A stretch of DNA of 64,000 nucleotides, taken from the NCBI GenBank assembly GCA_965204835.1, contig OZ242017.1, positions 62,001 to 126,000 on the forward strand, in the 5' to 3' direction. Of this stretch, positions 1-9,196 are shown piece by piece. Position 1 is the first letter of the stretch, and every line of letters starts with the position of its first letter. The DNA is from VXMT01 sp965204835 (GTDB lineage Bacteria; Chloroflexota; Dehalococcoidia; UBA2979). Below the pieces are notes generated by a model, which saw nothing but the letters and a program-made list of their open reading frames with translations, was not told where the DNA came from and did no database searches. A program made the translations under genes and the position numbers.

Positions 1-680
1 ACCTCCGTCGACCCGAGGTCGGGCGGCTCCGCCGGCGACTGTCCCGTCGCCGCGAGGCCGGCCGCGAACTTCGACGTGGCCGTCGATCTGAATCCCTCGA
101 TGGACCCGATCGCCGCCGCGAATGCCTCGACGGATGCGAGTGCGTCGGGGTCGGTGACCTCCAGTTCGATGCGACGCAGCGCGAGCGGCTCCGCACCCGC
201 CGTCTCCACCTCGGTCGCGTCGAGGGCGACCTCGGCGATGGGGCGGTCGCTCCCGTTGGCGTGGACGTCGAAGGTGCGGCGCTCGGTGCGCAGCGAGAAC
301 AGCCCGCCCAGCTCGCCCTCGCCCACGACCGCGCGCACGCGGCTCGCCACCGGGCCCGACGCCGCGAGCAGCGCCGCGTGGCCGGCGCCGTCCAGCCGCT
401 GGTTGATCTCGTGACGCCGGAACGGGCCGTCCGACTGGTCGCCGAAGCTCTTCAGCGTCGCCTCGACCCTCCCGCCGGACTCGCGCAGCCGCAGCGCGTA
501 GCTCGCGCGGTGGAACGCCCAGTCGGTGGTGTCGAGGTACTCGTCGAGCAGCACCCGCTCCCTCGCGGGCGCGAGGGTCAGCCGGAGCGTCGCCGCGCTG
601 GCATGCAGCGCGCGCTCGGCCGCGGCGAGGTCGTCCACGCCGAACTGCCACTCGACCTCGAGGCCGTCCGTTGCCGGCAT
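1..680 (-). CDS. CYTH-domain protein, 3' end cut by window edge
   Basis: The minus strand is open from an ATG at 680 to the window edge, so only the N-terminal ~226 residues are seen. The start reads MPATDGLEVEWQFDVDD, then LDEYLDTTDW, a YALRLRESGG strand, EATLKSF and, later, a RRIELEVTD strand. Alternating charged residues (ExExxF, DTxD, RLR, K, ExE) are the pattern of the CYTH triphosphate tunnel fold (class IV adenylate cyclase, thiamine triphosphatase, inorganic triphosphatase). In this fold they line the tunnel that binds triphosphate and metal. Many bacterial versions carry a C-terminal CHAD domain implicated in polyphosphate binding; that part would lie outside the window. The substrate cannot be told from sequence. 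The gene is divergent from the aquaporin gene. CYTH assignment is fairly firm, function is open. Confidence 0.75.
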   Translation of the reverse strand, partial: MPATDGLEVEWQFGVDDLAAAERALHASAATLRLTLAPARERVLLDEYLDTTDWAFHRASYALRLRESGGRVEATLKSFGDQSDGPFRRHEINQRLDGAGHAALLAASGPVASRVRAVVGEGELGGLFSLRTERRTFDVHANGSDRPIAEVALDATEVETAGAEPLALRRIELEVTDPDALASVEAFAAAIGSIEGFRSTATSKFAAGLAATGQSPAEPPDLGSTE

Positions 681-760
681 GGCGGGATCTCCAGCCTGAT
701 TACGTCATGGAGTCTATGCGGAGCGGCCACCTGCGCGCAGGGCGGTTGCGGTCCGGCCGG

Positions 761-777
761 GTTAATGTTGGCTTAAC
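761..777 (+). promoter_or_regulatory. Pho-box-like repeat upstream of aquaporin-arsC
   Basis: The site GTTAATGTTGGCTTAAC has TTAA twice with an 11-bp period, the spacing of the direct repeats bound by PhoB/PhoP-type regulators. The same 17-bp pattern (GTTAAT, five bases, CTTAAC) occurs in the coding direction upstream of pstS at 7544-7560. It lies 24 bp before the GTG start, closer than a classical activator box, so the exact mode of action is uncertain. Confidence 0.45.
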
Positions 778-801
778 CGCTCGTAGCGAGGGTGGAGACC
801 C

Positions 802-1515
802 GTGGGAAATCAGCTGCTGCCGACCGCTTCCGATATGCGCGCCTATACCGCCGAGGCGGTGGGGACGTTCCTGCTCGTCTTCGCCGGGCCAGGCGCCGTG
901 GTCATCAACGAGGTCTCGGGCGGGGCGGTCACGCACCTGGGGATCGGGCTCTCGTTCGGCCTCGTCGTGATGGTGGCGATCTTCGCCACGGGCCACATCT
1001 CCGGGGCGCACATCAACCCCGCCGTCACGCTCGCGTTCTCCGTCGCCGGGCACTTCCCGAAGCGCCACGTGCCGCCCTACATCGTCGCGCAGCTCATCGG
1101 CGCGGCGGCGGCAGCGCTGGTGCTGCGCTGGCTGTTCGGCGTCGTCGCCGACCTCGGCTCGACGGTGCCGACGGGCAGCGCTGGGCAGGCGCTCGGCCTC
1201 GAGGTGGTCATCACGGCGGGGCTGATGTTCGTGATCATGGCCGTCGCGACCGACCTGCGCGCGGTGCGCGACCACGCCGCGATCGCCATCGGCGGCTACG
1301 TGGGACTCGCCGCGACGTTCTCCGGCCCCATCGCGGGGGCGTCGATGAACCCGGCGCGCTCCTTCGGCCCGGCGCTGCTGTCCGGGACGTGGATGGACCA
1401 CTGGGTCTACTGGGCCGGCCCCATCGCCGGGGCGCTGCTCGGCGCGGCCATCTACATGCTCATCCGCAGCGGCAACCCGCCCGCCGACGAGCACGACATC
1501 GACGAGCCCGCGTAA
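802..1515 (+). CDS. MIP-family channel (aquaglyceroporin, AqpS-like)
   Basis: Membrane channel of the major intrinsic protein family, 237 aa with six predicted helices and two half-helices carrying the NPA signatures HINPAVT (N72) and SMNPARS (N183). Aligned by eye to AqpZ, the narrow filter reads Phe52, Ala171, Ala180, Arg186. The His and Thr of water-specific AqpZ are absent, so the pore is probably wider and passes neutral solutes. The stop is followed two bases later by arsC. In Sinorhizobium meliloti an AqpS-ArsC pair releases arsenite formed inside the cell, and the same role is inferred here; glycerol or water transport is the alternative. GTG at 802 follows a GGTGGAG ribosome site; an ATG at 835 is a possible shorter start. 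Confidence 0.85.
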   Translation: MGNQLLPTASDMRAYTAEAVGTFLLVFAGPGAVVINEVSGGAVTHLGIGLSFGLVVMVAIFATGHISGAHINPAVTLAFSVAGHFPKRHVPPYIVAQLIGAAAAALVLRWLFGVVADLGSTVPTGSAGQALGLEVVITAGLMFVIMAVATDLRAVRDHAAIAIGGYVGLAATFSGPIAGASMNPARSFGPALLSGTWMDHWVYWAGPIAGALLGAAIYMLIRSGNPPADEHDIDEPA

Positions 1516-1517
1516 CC

Positions 1518-1943
1518 ATGGCCACGCGCGTCCTCTTCGTCTGCACCGGCAACTCGGCGCGCTCGCAGATCGCCGAGGCGCTGCTGCGCGAGCGCGGCGG
1601 CGAGGCGTTCGAGGCGCACTCGGCCGGCAGCGAGCCGGCCGGGCTCAACCCGCTCACGGTGCGCGTGCTCGCCGAGGACGGCATCGACGTGGGCGATGCG
1701 GAGTCCACGCACGTCGACGTGTACGTGGAGGCGCTGTGGGACTACGTGATCACGGTCTGCGACCGCGCGCGCGAGTCCTGCCCGGTGTTCCCGCACGCGG
1801 GCGCGCAGCTCCACTGGAGCCTCGAGGACCCCGCCGCCGCCGAGGGCGACGACGGGCAGCGCATGGCCGCCTTCCGCGCCACGCGCGAGGAGGTGCGTGC
1901 GCGCATCGACGCGTTCGTGGGCGAGGTCGCGTCGGCGGGCTGA
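1518..1943 (+). CDS. arsC: Thioredoxin-type arsenate reductase (low-MW phosphatase fold)
   Basis: 141 aa. It starts MATRVLFVCTGNSARS, the CX5R phosphate loop of low-molecular-weight protein tyrosine phosphatases (C9 to R15). It also has Cys81 and Cys88 in VCDRARESCPVFP. This Cys triad matches C10/C82/C89 of staphylococcal pI258 ArsC, in which arsenate is reduced through a Cys-Cys relay recycled by thioredoxin. A plain tyrosine phosphatase lacks the second and third Cys, so arsenate reductase is the better call. The gene is two bases after the aquaporin stop, so the pair is almost certainly cotranscribed: ArsC makes arsenite, the channel lets it leave. It is convergent with phoU-pst, the route by which arsenate normally enters. 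Confidence 0.9.
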   Translation: MATRVLFVCTGNSARSQIAEALLRERGGEAFEAHSAGSEPAGLNPLTVRVLAEDGIDVGDAESTHVDVYVEALWDYVITVCDRARESCPVFPHAGAQLHWSLEDPAAAEGDDGQRMAAFRATREEVRARIDAFVGEVASAG

Positions 1944-1958
1944 GCCGGGACAGCGGGG

Positions 1959-2633
1959 CTAGTAGCTCGAGACGTCCATCTCGGTGAGCTCACCGGTGAC
2001 GGTGAAGACCACGCGCTCGGCGATGTTGGTGGTGCGGTCGGCGATGCGCTCGATGTTGTGCGAGACCCACAGCAGGTGCGTGCAGGGCTCCACGGTGGTG
2101 GGGTCCTCGATCATGATCTGCACCAGGTCGTGGTAGACGCGGTCCTGTAGCTCGTCGACGCCGTCGTCGGCCTCGCCCACGCGGCGCGCCGCCTCGACGT
2201 CGCGCTGCACGAACGCGTCGAGGGAGTTGGCGAGCATCGCGCGGGCGCGCGTCGCCATCTCCGGGATGTCGACCAGCGGCTTCACCAGCGGCTCGCTGGA
2301 CATCATCTGCACGATCGCCCCGATGCCCTTGGCGTGGTCCCCCATGCGCTCCAGGTCGATGTTGATCGAGAGCACCGAGATGATCGTGCGCAGGTCCACC
2401 GCCATCGGCGCCTGCTGCGCGAGCATGGTGAGCGCCTGCTGGTCGATCTCGAAGCGCGTGCGGTTCACCTCGGCGTCGTCGCGGATGACGGCGTCGGCCA
2501 GCGCCGTGTCGCGCTCGACGAGGGCGATCATGGCGCGCTCGATCTGGCGATCGACCATCGCGCCCATCTCGAGCACCCGATCCTGCAGGTGAACCAGGTC
2601 GGTGCGGAAGTGCTCTCGCGGCATTCGGACCAT
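1959..2633 (-). CDS. phoU: Phosphate signalling protein PhoU
   Basis: 224 aa, all helical, with two PhoU repeats. The conserved metal-binding motifs are visible: ERMGDHAKGI in the first half and ERIADRTTNIAE in the second. PhoU represses the PhoR/PhoB response when phosphate is ample and acts on the Pst transporter. It is the last gene of pstS-pstC-pstA-pstB-phoU, the usual order. A second ATG at 2624 (MPREHFRTDL) matches the common family start better and may be the true one. No phoR/phoB gene is present in the window. Confidence 0.93.
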   Translation of the reverse strand: MVRMPREHFRTDLVHLQDRVLEMGAMVDRQIERAMIALVERDTALADAVIRDDAEVNRTRFEIDQQALTMLAQQAPMAVDLRTIISVLSINIDLERMGDHAKGIGAIVQMMSSEPLVKPLVDIPEMATRARAMLANSLDAFVQRDVEAARRVGEADDGVDELQDRVYHDLVQIMIEDPTTVEPCTHLLWVSHNIERIADRTTNIAERVVFTVTGELTEMDVSSY

Positions 2634-2707
2634 GACTCAGGGTACCCACCTCTGCAAGGCCGGCATCGCGAGAGGTGACGCAGCCTCGCCCTCGAGATCG
2701 TGCGGAA

Positions 2708-3589
<882 letters not shown>

Positions 3590-3628
3590 CCCCGTACCCC
3601 TTACCGGCGCGCCGCCGGTCGCCTTGTA

Positions 3629-4552
3629 TTAGCGCCCATAGCGGCGTCCTGTCCACTGCCGCAGGAATACGGCCAGCGCGTTCATCGAGAGCAGCACGAC
3701 CAGCAGGACGATGATTCCCGTCGCCGCGAGGTCGTGGAAGTCGGCCTGCGGCCGGCTCACCCAGTTGTAGATCTGGATCGGCATGACCGTGAACGGGTCC
3801 AGCAGATCCTCGGGCCGGAAGGCCACGAACGTCAGCGCGCCGATCATGATCAGCGGCGCCGTCTCACCGATCGCGCGCGAGAGCGCGAGGATGGTCCCGG
3901 TCAGGATGCCGGGGAACGCCTGCGGCAACACGTGGTGCCACACGGTCTGCCAGCGCGTCGCGCCGACGCCGTAGGACGCCTCGCGCAGCGACGGCGGCAC
4001 GGCCTTGATCGACTCCTGTGCGGCCACGATCACGATCGGGAGGATGAGCAGCGCCATCGTCGCGCCGCCGGCGATGATCGAGCGGCCGAAGCCGCCGCCC
4101 AGGCTCGGCCCGAAGCCGATGGTGCCGCGCACGAAGATCTGCAGGCCGAGCAGCCCGAACACGATCGAGGGCACCCCGGCGAGGTTCGAGATGTTGACCT
4201 GGATGACCCTCGTGACGAGGTTCTTCGGCGCGTACTCCTCCATGTAGATCGCGGCGCCTACGCCGATCGGGAAGGCGAGGATCGCCGTGGTCGCGATCAG
4301 CCACAGGCTCCCCCACAGCGCCGACTGGAAGCCCGCGCGCTCCGGGAAACGCGAGGGGAAGTTCTGCAGGAACTCCCAGCGCAGGAAGCCGCTGCCGTCG
4401 CGCCACACGTCGGCGAGCAGGAAGGCCAGGAAGACGATGCCGACCATCGTCCCCGCCATGCACACCGCGAGGAACCCCGTGCCCACGGTCTGGCGGAACG
4501 ACAGCCTTGGGATGTAGCTCTCGCCGGCGGCGGTCGTGTTGCGGGCGGCCAT
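3629..4552 (-). CDS. pstA: Phosphate ABC transporter permease PstA
   Basis: 307 aa inner-membrane permease with about six helices. The permease-specific EAA loop is visible as LREASYGVGATRWQTVWHHVLPQAFPG-type sequence in the middle third, the segment that contacts PstB. Its ATG overlaps the pstC stop by one base (TGATG), which implies translational coupling in the pst operon. Length and order are typical of PstA. Confidence 0.94.
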   Translation of the reverse strand: MAARNTTAAGESYIPRLSFRQTVGTGFLAVCMAGTMVGIVFLAFLLADVWRDGSGFLRWEFLQNFPSRFPERAGFQSALWGSLWLIATTAILAFPIGVGAAIYMEEYAPKNLVTRVIQVNISNLAGVPSIVFGLLGLQIFVRGTIGFGPSLGGGFGRSIIAGGATMALLILPIVIVAAQESIKAVPPSLREASYGVGATRWQTVWHHVLPQAFPGILTGTILALSRAIGETAPLIMIGALTFVAFRPEDLLDPFTVMPIQIYNWVSRPQADFHDLAATGIIVLLVVLLSMNALAVFLRQWTGRRYGR

Positions 4553-5487
4553 CAGTCGTAGACTTCCCGGAAGCGCGCGGTCACCCGCGCGGCGATGACG
4601 TTCATGATCAGCGTGATGGCGAAGAGCGTGAGCGCCACCGCGAAGATGGTGCGGAACTCGATCGTCCCGTGCGGCGTGTCACCCAGCGAGACCTGCACGA
4701 TGAACGCCGTCATCGTCTGGATCGACTCGAGCGGGTTCCACGTCAGGTTCGGCGTCGAGCCCGCGGCGATCGTCACCGCCATCGTCTCGCCGATCGCGCG
4801 CGACGACGCGAGGATGTAGGAGGCGATAACGCCACTCAGCGCCGCGGGGTAGACCACCCGCGTGGTCACCTCGAACCGCGTCGAGCCGACGGCGTAGGCG
4901 GCCTCGCGCAGGTCCTGCGGGACGGCGTGCAGGGCGTCGTCGGAGAGCGATGAGACCATCGGGATGGTCATGATCCCGACCACGACCATGGCCGAGGCCG
5001 CGTTGAAGATGCTCGGGTCGGAGAACGTGCCGAGGAACGGCGTCACCGCCGTCAGCGCGAAGTAGCCGTACACCACCGTCGGGATGCCCGCGAGGATCTC
5101 GAGGATCGGCTTCAGCACCGCCCGCACGCCCGGGCTGGCGAACTCGGAGAGGTAGATCGCGGTCACGCTCCCGATCGGCACCGAGATGAACGCGGCGCCG
5201 ATGGCCACCATCAGCGTGCCGCCGATGAGCGGCAGCACGCCGAAGGCCTGGTTGGTATAGAGCGGCGTCCACTTCGTCCCCGTGAAGAACTCCCACGGGG
5301 AGACGTCGCCGAAGAACTGCAGCCCCTCGACGACGAGGATCATGACGATGCCCACCGTGGTGAGCACCGTCACGGCCGCGCACAGGAACAGCGCCCAGCC
5401 GATCGCCCGCTCGAACAGCTGGCGGCCGCGACGGCGCTGGAACAGCGCCGCCGACGGCCCCCCTGCCGCTGCCGATCCGGCAGCCAT
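4552..5487 (-). CDS. pstC: Phosphate ABC transporter permease PstC
   Basis: 311 aa inner-membrane permease, partner of PstA in the phosphate channel. It has about six helices, the coupling loop beginning LREAAYAVGSTRFEVT, and the SRAIGETMAV segment conserved in PstC/PstA. It follows pstS after 30 bases and overlaps pstA by one base. Family recognition is clear. Confidence 0.94.
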   Translation of the reverse strand: MAAGSAAAGGPSAALFQRRRGRQLFERAIGWALFLCAAVTVLTTVGIVMILVVEGLQFFGDVSPWEFFTGTKWTPLYTNQAFGVLPLIGGTLMVAIGAAFISVPIGSVTAIYLSEFASPGVRAVLKPILEILAGIPTVVYGYFALTAVTPFLGTFSDPSIFNAASAMVVVGIMTIPMVSSLSDDALHAVPQDLREAAYAVGSTRFEVTTRVVYPAALSGVIASYILASSRAIGETMAVTIAAGSTPNLTWNPLESIQTMTAFIVQVSLGDTPHGTIEFRTIFAVALTLFAITLIMNVIAARVTARFREVYD

Positions 5488-5517
5488 CAGTCGCGTGCTC
5501 CTCGCTCGCGCCCGGCC

Positions 5518-7437
5518 CTAGCCGCCACCTGCGATGGCGGACTCGAGGTTGTTGCGTGACCCGGCCAGTTCACTGCCACCAATAGCCGTGTAGCCAACCT
5601 GGGAGACGAGCGCAATGCCCTCGTCGCTCAGGTAGAAGCGCACGAACTCGCGCACCTGCGGCTTCTCGGCCAGCGACTGCTTGCTGACGTAGATGAACAG
5701 CGGCCGCGCCAGCGGGTAGCTGCCGTCGGCGACCGTCTCGTCCGAGGGAATGATGCAGCCGTCGCCGTCGTCAACGGCCACGACCTTCAGCTTGTCCTCG
5801 TTCTCGGCGTAGTAGGCGTACCCGAAGTAGCCCGCCGCGTTGGTCGTGCCCGAGATGCCGGTTACCAGCACGTTGTCGTCGGTCGAGTTGGTGTAGTCGG
5901 CGCGCGACGCGCCGCCCTCGCCGTTCACTTCCTCGGTGAAAAAGTCGAACGTACCGGAGTCGGTGTCGGGGCCGAAGAGCGTGATCTCGCTGCTCGGCCA
6001 GTTCGAGCGGACCTGGTTCCAGCTCGTGACGCTGCCCTCGGAGTCCGGGCCCCAGAGCGTGGACAACTCATCCATCGTGATGCACTCGAGGAAGTCGGTG
6101 TCGGGGTGCGCCACCACGGCGAGACCGTCCAGCCCCACACGCAGCGGGATGTACTCGATGCCGGCCGCGTCGCAGGCCTCGATCTCACTCTCCTTGATGG
6201 GGCGCGAGGCGTCGGAGATGTCGGTCTCACCGGCGCAGAACTTCTGGAAGCCACCACCGGTGCCGGAGACGCCGACCGTCACGCGCACGTCCGGCGCGAC
6301 AGAGCGGAACTCCTCGGCGACCGCCTCGGTCACCGGGAATACCGTGCTCGATCCATCGATGGCGACCGAGCCTGAGAGCTCCTCGGCGGGCTCGTCCGTG
6401 GTCGCGGACGCGTCGTAGTTGCCGGCGATAGCGTCCTCAAGGTTCTTTCGGGACGTCGCCAGTTCGTCGGACGGGATGGCCGTGTAGCCAACGTCCGTGA
6501 CCAGCGTGATGGCGTCGTCACTGAGGTAGAAGCGCACGAACTCGCGCACCTGCGGCTTCTCGGCCAGCGACTCCGTGCTGACGTAGATGTACAGCGGCCT
6601 CGCCAGCACGTAGCTGCCGTTGGAGACCGTCTCGTCGGACGGGATGATGCAGCCCTCGCCGCCGTCGACGGCGACGACCTTCAGCTTGTCGCTGTTCTCG
6701 GCGTAGTAGGCGTAGCCGAAGTAGCCAGAGGCGCCCTCGGTGCCCGAGATGCCGGTCACCAGCACGTTGTCGTCGGTCGAGTTGGTGTAGTCGGCGCGCG
6801 ACGCGCCGCCCTCGCCGTTCACTTCCTCCGTGAAGAAGTCGAACGTGCCGGAGTCCGTGTCGGGGCCGAACAGCGTGATCTCGGTGCTCGGCCAGCTCGC
6901 GCGGACCTGGTTCCAACTCGTGACGCTGCCCTCGGAGTCGGGGCGCCAGAGCGTGGCGAGCTCGTCCATGGTGATGCACTCGAGGAACCCCGTGTCGGGG
7001 TGGGTCACCACGGCCAGGCCGTCGAGGCCGACTCGCAGCTCCAAATACTCGATCCCGGCCTCGGCGCACGCTTCGATCTCGCCCTCCTTGATGGGGCGCG
7101 AAGCGTCGGAGATGTCGGTCTCGCCCGAGCAGAACTTCTGGAAGCCGCCACCGGTGCCGGAGACGCCGACCGTGACGCGCACGTCCGGGGCGACCGAGCG
7201 GAACTCCTCGGCGACCGCCTCGGTCACCGGGAAGACCGTGCTCGACCCGTCGATGGCGACGGAGCCGGAGAGGTCGCTACGGTCCGACGTGGTTGTGGTG
7301 TCTGTCGTCGTTGTCTGGGTGGCCCCGGAGGGAGCATCGTCGTCATCGTCGCCGCAGGCCGCGGCAAGCAGGGCCACGGCTGCGACCAGTCCCACGAGGG
7401 ACATCAGCCCCCGCCAGCGATTCCAGATCATGAGCAT
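5518..7437 (-). CDS. pstS: Tandem-duplicated phosphate-binding lipoprotein PstS
   Basis: 639 aa from the ATG at 7437, about twice the usual ~300-330 aa. A lipoprotein signal ends LLAAACGDDDDD with the lipid-bearing Cys near residue 28, followed by a Thr-rich linker. Two complete PstS domains follow, each opening LSGSVAIDGSSTVFPVTEA and containing VSGTGGGFQKFC, TDISDASRPIKE and PDTDSGTFDFF, the residues that hold phosphate in the PBP-like-2 family. Both copies keep these motifs, so both probably bind phosphate. It feeds PstCA-B encoded just downstream. A GTG at 7449 and an ATG at 7431 are other possible starts; a GGAAGGTGA ribosome site lies just upstream. Confidence 0.93.
   Translation of the reverse strand: MLMIWNRWRGLMSLVGLVAAVALLAAACGDDDDDAPSGATQTTTTDTTTTSDRSDLSGSVAIDGSSTVFPVTEAVAEEFRSVAPDVRVTVGVSGTGGGFQKFCSGETDISDASRPIKEGEIEACAEAGIEYLELRVGLDGLAVVTHPDTGFLECITMDELATLWRPDSEGSVTSWNQVRASWPSTEITLFGPDTDSGTFDFFTEEVNGEGGASRADYTNSTDDNVLVTGISGTEGASGYFGYAYYAENSDKLKVVAVDGGEGCIIPSDETVSNGSYVLARPLYIYVSTESLAEKPQVREFVRFYLSDDAITLVTDVGYTAIPSDELATSRKNLEDAIAGNYDASATTDEPAEELSGSVAIDGSSTVFPVTEAVAEEFRSVAPDVRVTVGVSGTGGGFQKFCAGETDISDASRPIKESEIEACDAAGIEYIPLRVGLDGLAVVAHPDTDFLECITMDELSTLWGPDSEGSVTSWNQVRSNWPSSEITLFGPDTDSGTFDFFTEEVNGEGGASRADYTNSTDDNVLVTGISGTTNAAGYFGYAYYAENEDKLKVVAVDDGDGCIIPSDETVADGSYPLARPLFIYVSKQSLAEKPQVREFVRFYLSDEGIALVSQVGYTAIGGSELAGSRNNLESAIAGGG
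5527..6378 (-). repeat. PstS C-terminal domain copy
   Basis: This 852-bp segment encodes 284 residues from LSGSVAIDGSS to the final AIAG and is the second half of the internal pstS duplication. It has the same length as the N-terminal copy, so no net indel has accumulated; by eye the DNA is close to 90% identical over sampled stretches. Confidence 0.9.
6421..7272 (-). repeat. PstS N-terminal domain copy
   Basis: This 852-bp segment encodes the first PstS domain (LSGSVAIDGSS to AIAG). It is separated from the other copy by a 42-bp linker coding for a short Ala/Thr/Glu-rich stretch (NYDASATTDEPAEE). Confidence 0.9.
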
Positions 7438-7543
7438 GTCACCTTCCACAGGGCGCCTTCACGCGCCCACCGACTGTGCGATGGCGTGCCCCTGCTCGCC
7501 TGGTCGTCGAGATTCCGCCACAAGGCGATGCTCAGACGGTCGA

Positions 7544-7560
7544 GTTAAGGCGCGATTAAC
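7544..7560 (-). promoter_or_regulatory. Pho-box-like repeat upstream of pstS
   Basis: Read on the pstS strand the site is GTTAATCGCGCCTTAAC, with TTAA repeated at an 11-bp period. It lies about 107 bp before the pstS start, a normal place for an activator box, and matches the box before the aquaporin gene at 761-777 in all of GTTAAT and CTTAAC. No clear -10/-35 pair could be assigned between it and the gene. Confidence 0.55.
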
Positions 7561-7575
7561 GAGGAAGCGCGGGCC

Positions 7576-8538
7576 TCAGTCGTCGCGGAGGGGGGCGGCC
7601 ATGGGGTTGAAGCACGCCACGAGGTGTCCCGGTTCCACGCTCGCCAGGCGCGGCGCGGGCTCGGTCCGGCACTGCGCGGTCGCCTTCGGGCAGCGCTCCA
7701 GGAACGGGCACTCCTCGGGGAGGTTGGCGAGGTCGGGCGGCTGCCCGCGCATCGGCTGCAGCCGGTGCTCGCGGCGATGCAGGCCGGGCAGGCTCGACAG
7801 CAGCCCGAAGGTGTAGGGGTGCTTCGGCGTGCGGAAGATGGTGCGCACGTCGGTCGCCTCGACGACCTCGCCGGCGTAGACCACGGCGACGCGGTCCGCG
7901 AGGCGGGCGACCACGCCGAAGTCGTGCGTGATCAGCAGCACGGCGACGTCGCGGTTGTCGCGCAGGTCCTCGAGGAACGTGAGGGTCGTGTCGCGGATCG
8001 CGGCGTCCAGCGACGCCGTCGGTTCGTCGGCGATGATCACGCGCGGCTGCAGCGCGGTCGCCATCGCGATCATGACGCGCTGCGCCATGCCGCCCGAGAG
8101 CTGGTGCGAGAACTGCTGGGCCACGTCCTGCGGTCGCGGCAGGAAGCGCCCCAGCACCTCGATGCCGAGCTCGTACGCCTCGCCACGGTCCATGCCGTGC
8201 GCGGTGAACACCTCGGCGACCTGCTCGCCGATCCGGAGTGTGGGGGTGAGCGCGGACTGCGGGTCCTGGAAGATCATCGCGATCTCCGCCCCGCGGATCT
8301 CGCGCAGCGCCTCCTCGTCCTCGAACGGCACGGGCTCGCCACCGTACTCGACCCGGCCGGCGTCGACCGTCGCGTTCGAGGGCAGCAGCCCGAGCAGCGC
8401 GAGGGCGATCGAGGACTTGCCGGAGCCGGACTCGCCGACCAGCGCCAGGGTCTCGCCGGGGAAGAGCTCGAAGCTCACGTCGCGGACGGCCTGGACGAGT
8501 TCGTCCTCGCCCTGGTAGGCGGCGCTCAGCCCGCTCAC
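7576..8538 (-). CDS. Oligopeptide/dipeptide-type ABC transporter ATP-binding protein (DppD/OppD-like)
   Basis: 320 aa from the first GTG. Walker A is GESGSGKSS, the signature LSGGMAQRVMIAMA, Walker B VIIADEPTASLD, and the switch His lies in LLITHDFG. The C-terminus has the peptide-family region with HPYTFGLLSSLPG and a Cys cluster (CPFLERCPKATAQC) typical of OppD/DppD. The conserved first strand (PIVRVSGLSAAY) begins upstream of this GTG, and no ATG/GTG/TTG occurs between it and an in-frame TAG; CTG at 8562 may be used. No permease genes are nearby. The two family-5 binding proteins downstream on the other strand are plausible partners. Confidence 0.85.
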   Translation of the reverse strand: MSGLSAAYQGEDELVQAVRDVSFELFPGETLALVGESGSGKSSIALALLGLLPSNATVDAGRVEYGGEPVPFEDEEALREIRGAEIAMIFQDPQSALTPTLRIGEQVAEVFTAHGMDRGEAYELGIEVLGRFLPRPQDVAQQFSHQLSGGMAQRVMIAMATALQPRVIIADEPTASLDAAIRDTTLTFLEDLRDNRDVAVLLITHDFGVVARLADRVAVVYAGEVVEATDVRTIFRTPKHPYTFGLLSSLPGLHRREHRLQPMRGQPPDLANLPEECPFLERCPKATAQCRTEPAPRLASVEPGHLVACFNPMAAPLRDD

Positions 8539-8737
8539 GCGGACGATGGGTTGGCGGCGCAGTCGAGTGGTGACGGTGGCCCTCCCCGTGCGGCGGCGAG
8601 GGACAGCCTAGCGCATTCGCCCTCGCGTATCTGCCCGGGGTCGAGGCCTCCCGCGCGCCTCGTGGCGCCCCGCGCGGCGATTCGCGGGGGATACCCGTAT
8701 CATGGGCCGCGCACCCACCACCGCCGGGAGCTCACGC

Positions 8738-9196
8738 ATGCACGAAGCACCTCGACTCGACCTCAGGCCGGCGGCGCGCGCGGCCGTCAAGGGGATCCTG
8801 GGCCTCCGTGTGCTCGGGGTCGGCTCGCTCGCGTCCGGGGTGCTGGTGTGGTGGCTCGTGCTGGGTTCGTCGGCGCTCGCCGGCCCCATGAACGTCGCAG
8901 TCGCCGCCGTGGGGGCGCTGGTGCTCGCGGCGCCCGGCCTCCTGCTGCTGCACTTCCAGCGCTCGCTGTGGCGCGCCGCGCTCATGCTCGCCGAGCTCGC
9001 GGACCGCAGCGCCGCCGGCGAGCGCGTCGACGGGCCGCCGGGCTTCTTCTTCCGCTCCATGCGCCTGGCGATGCGCCGGCGCGGGATCGGGCTGCTGGCC
9101 ACGCCGTGGTACTGGGCAGCGGCGGCGTGGGGGTTCGGCGCTTCGGTGGTGCTCGTCCTCGCCGTATGTGTGCTGATTATTACAGCCATAATCTAA
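8738..9196 (+). CDS. Hypothetical membrane protein
   Basis: I do not recognise this family. From ATG 8738 (ribosome site GGGAG seven bases upstream) it encodes 152 aa. Two hydrophobic helices (VLGVGSLASGVLVWWLVL and MNVAVAAVGALVLAAPG) precede a basic cytoplasmic stretch with FFFRSMRLAMRRRG, and a final pair of hydrophobic segments ends VCVLIITAII. A TATCAT -10-like hexamer at 8697-8702 would give a ~29-base leader; an ATG at 8702 in the same frame is less likely as the start. Confidence 0.6.
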   Translation: MHEAPRLDLRPAARAAVKGILGLRVLGVGSLASGVLVWWLVLGSSALAGPMNVAVAAVGALVLAAPGLLLLHFQRSLWRAALMLAELADRSAAGERVDGPPGFFFRSMRLAMRRRGIGLLATPWYWAAAAWGFGASVVLVLAVCVLIITAII

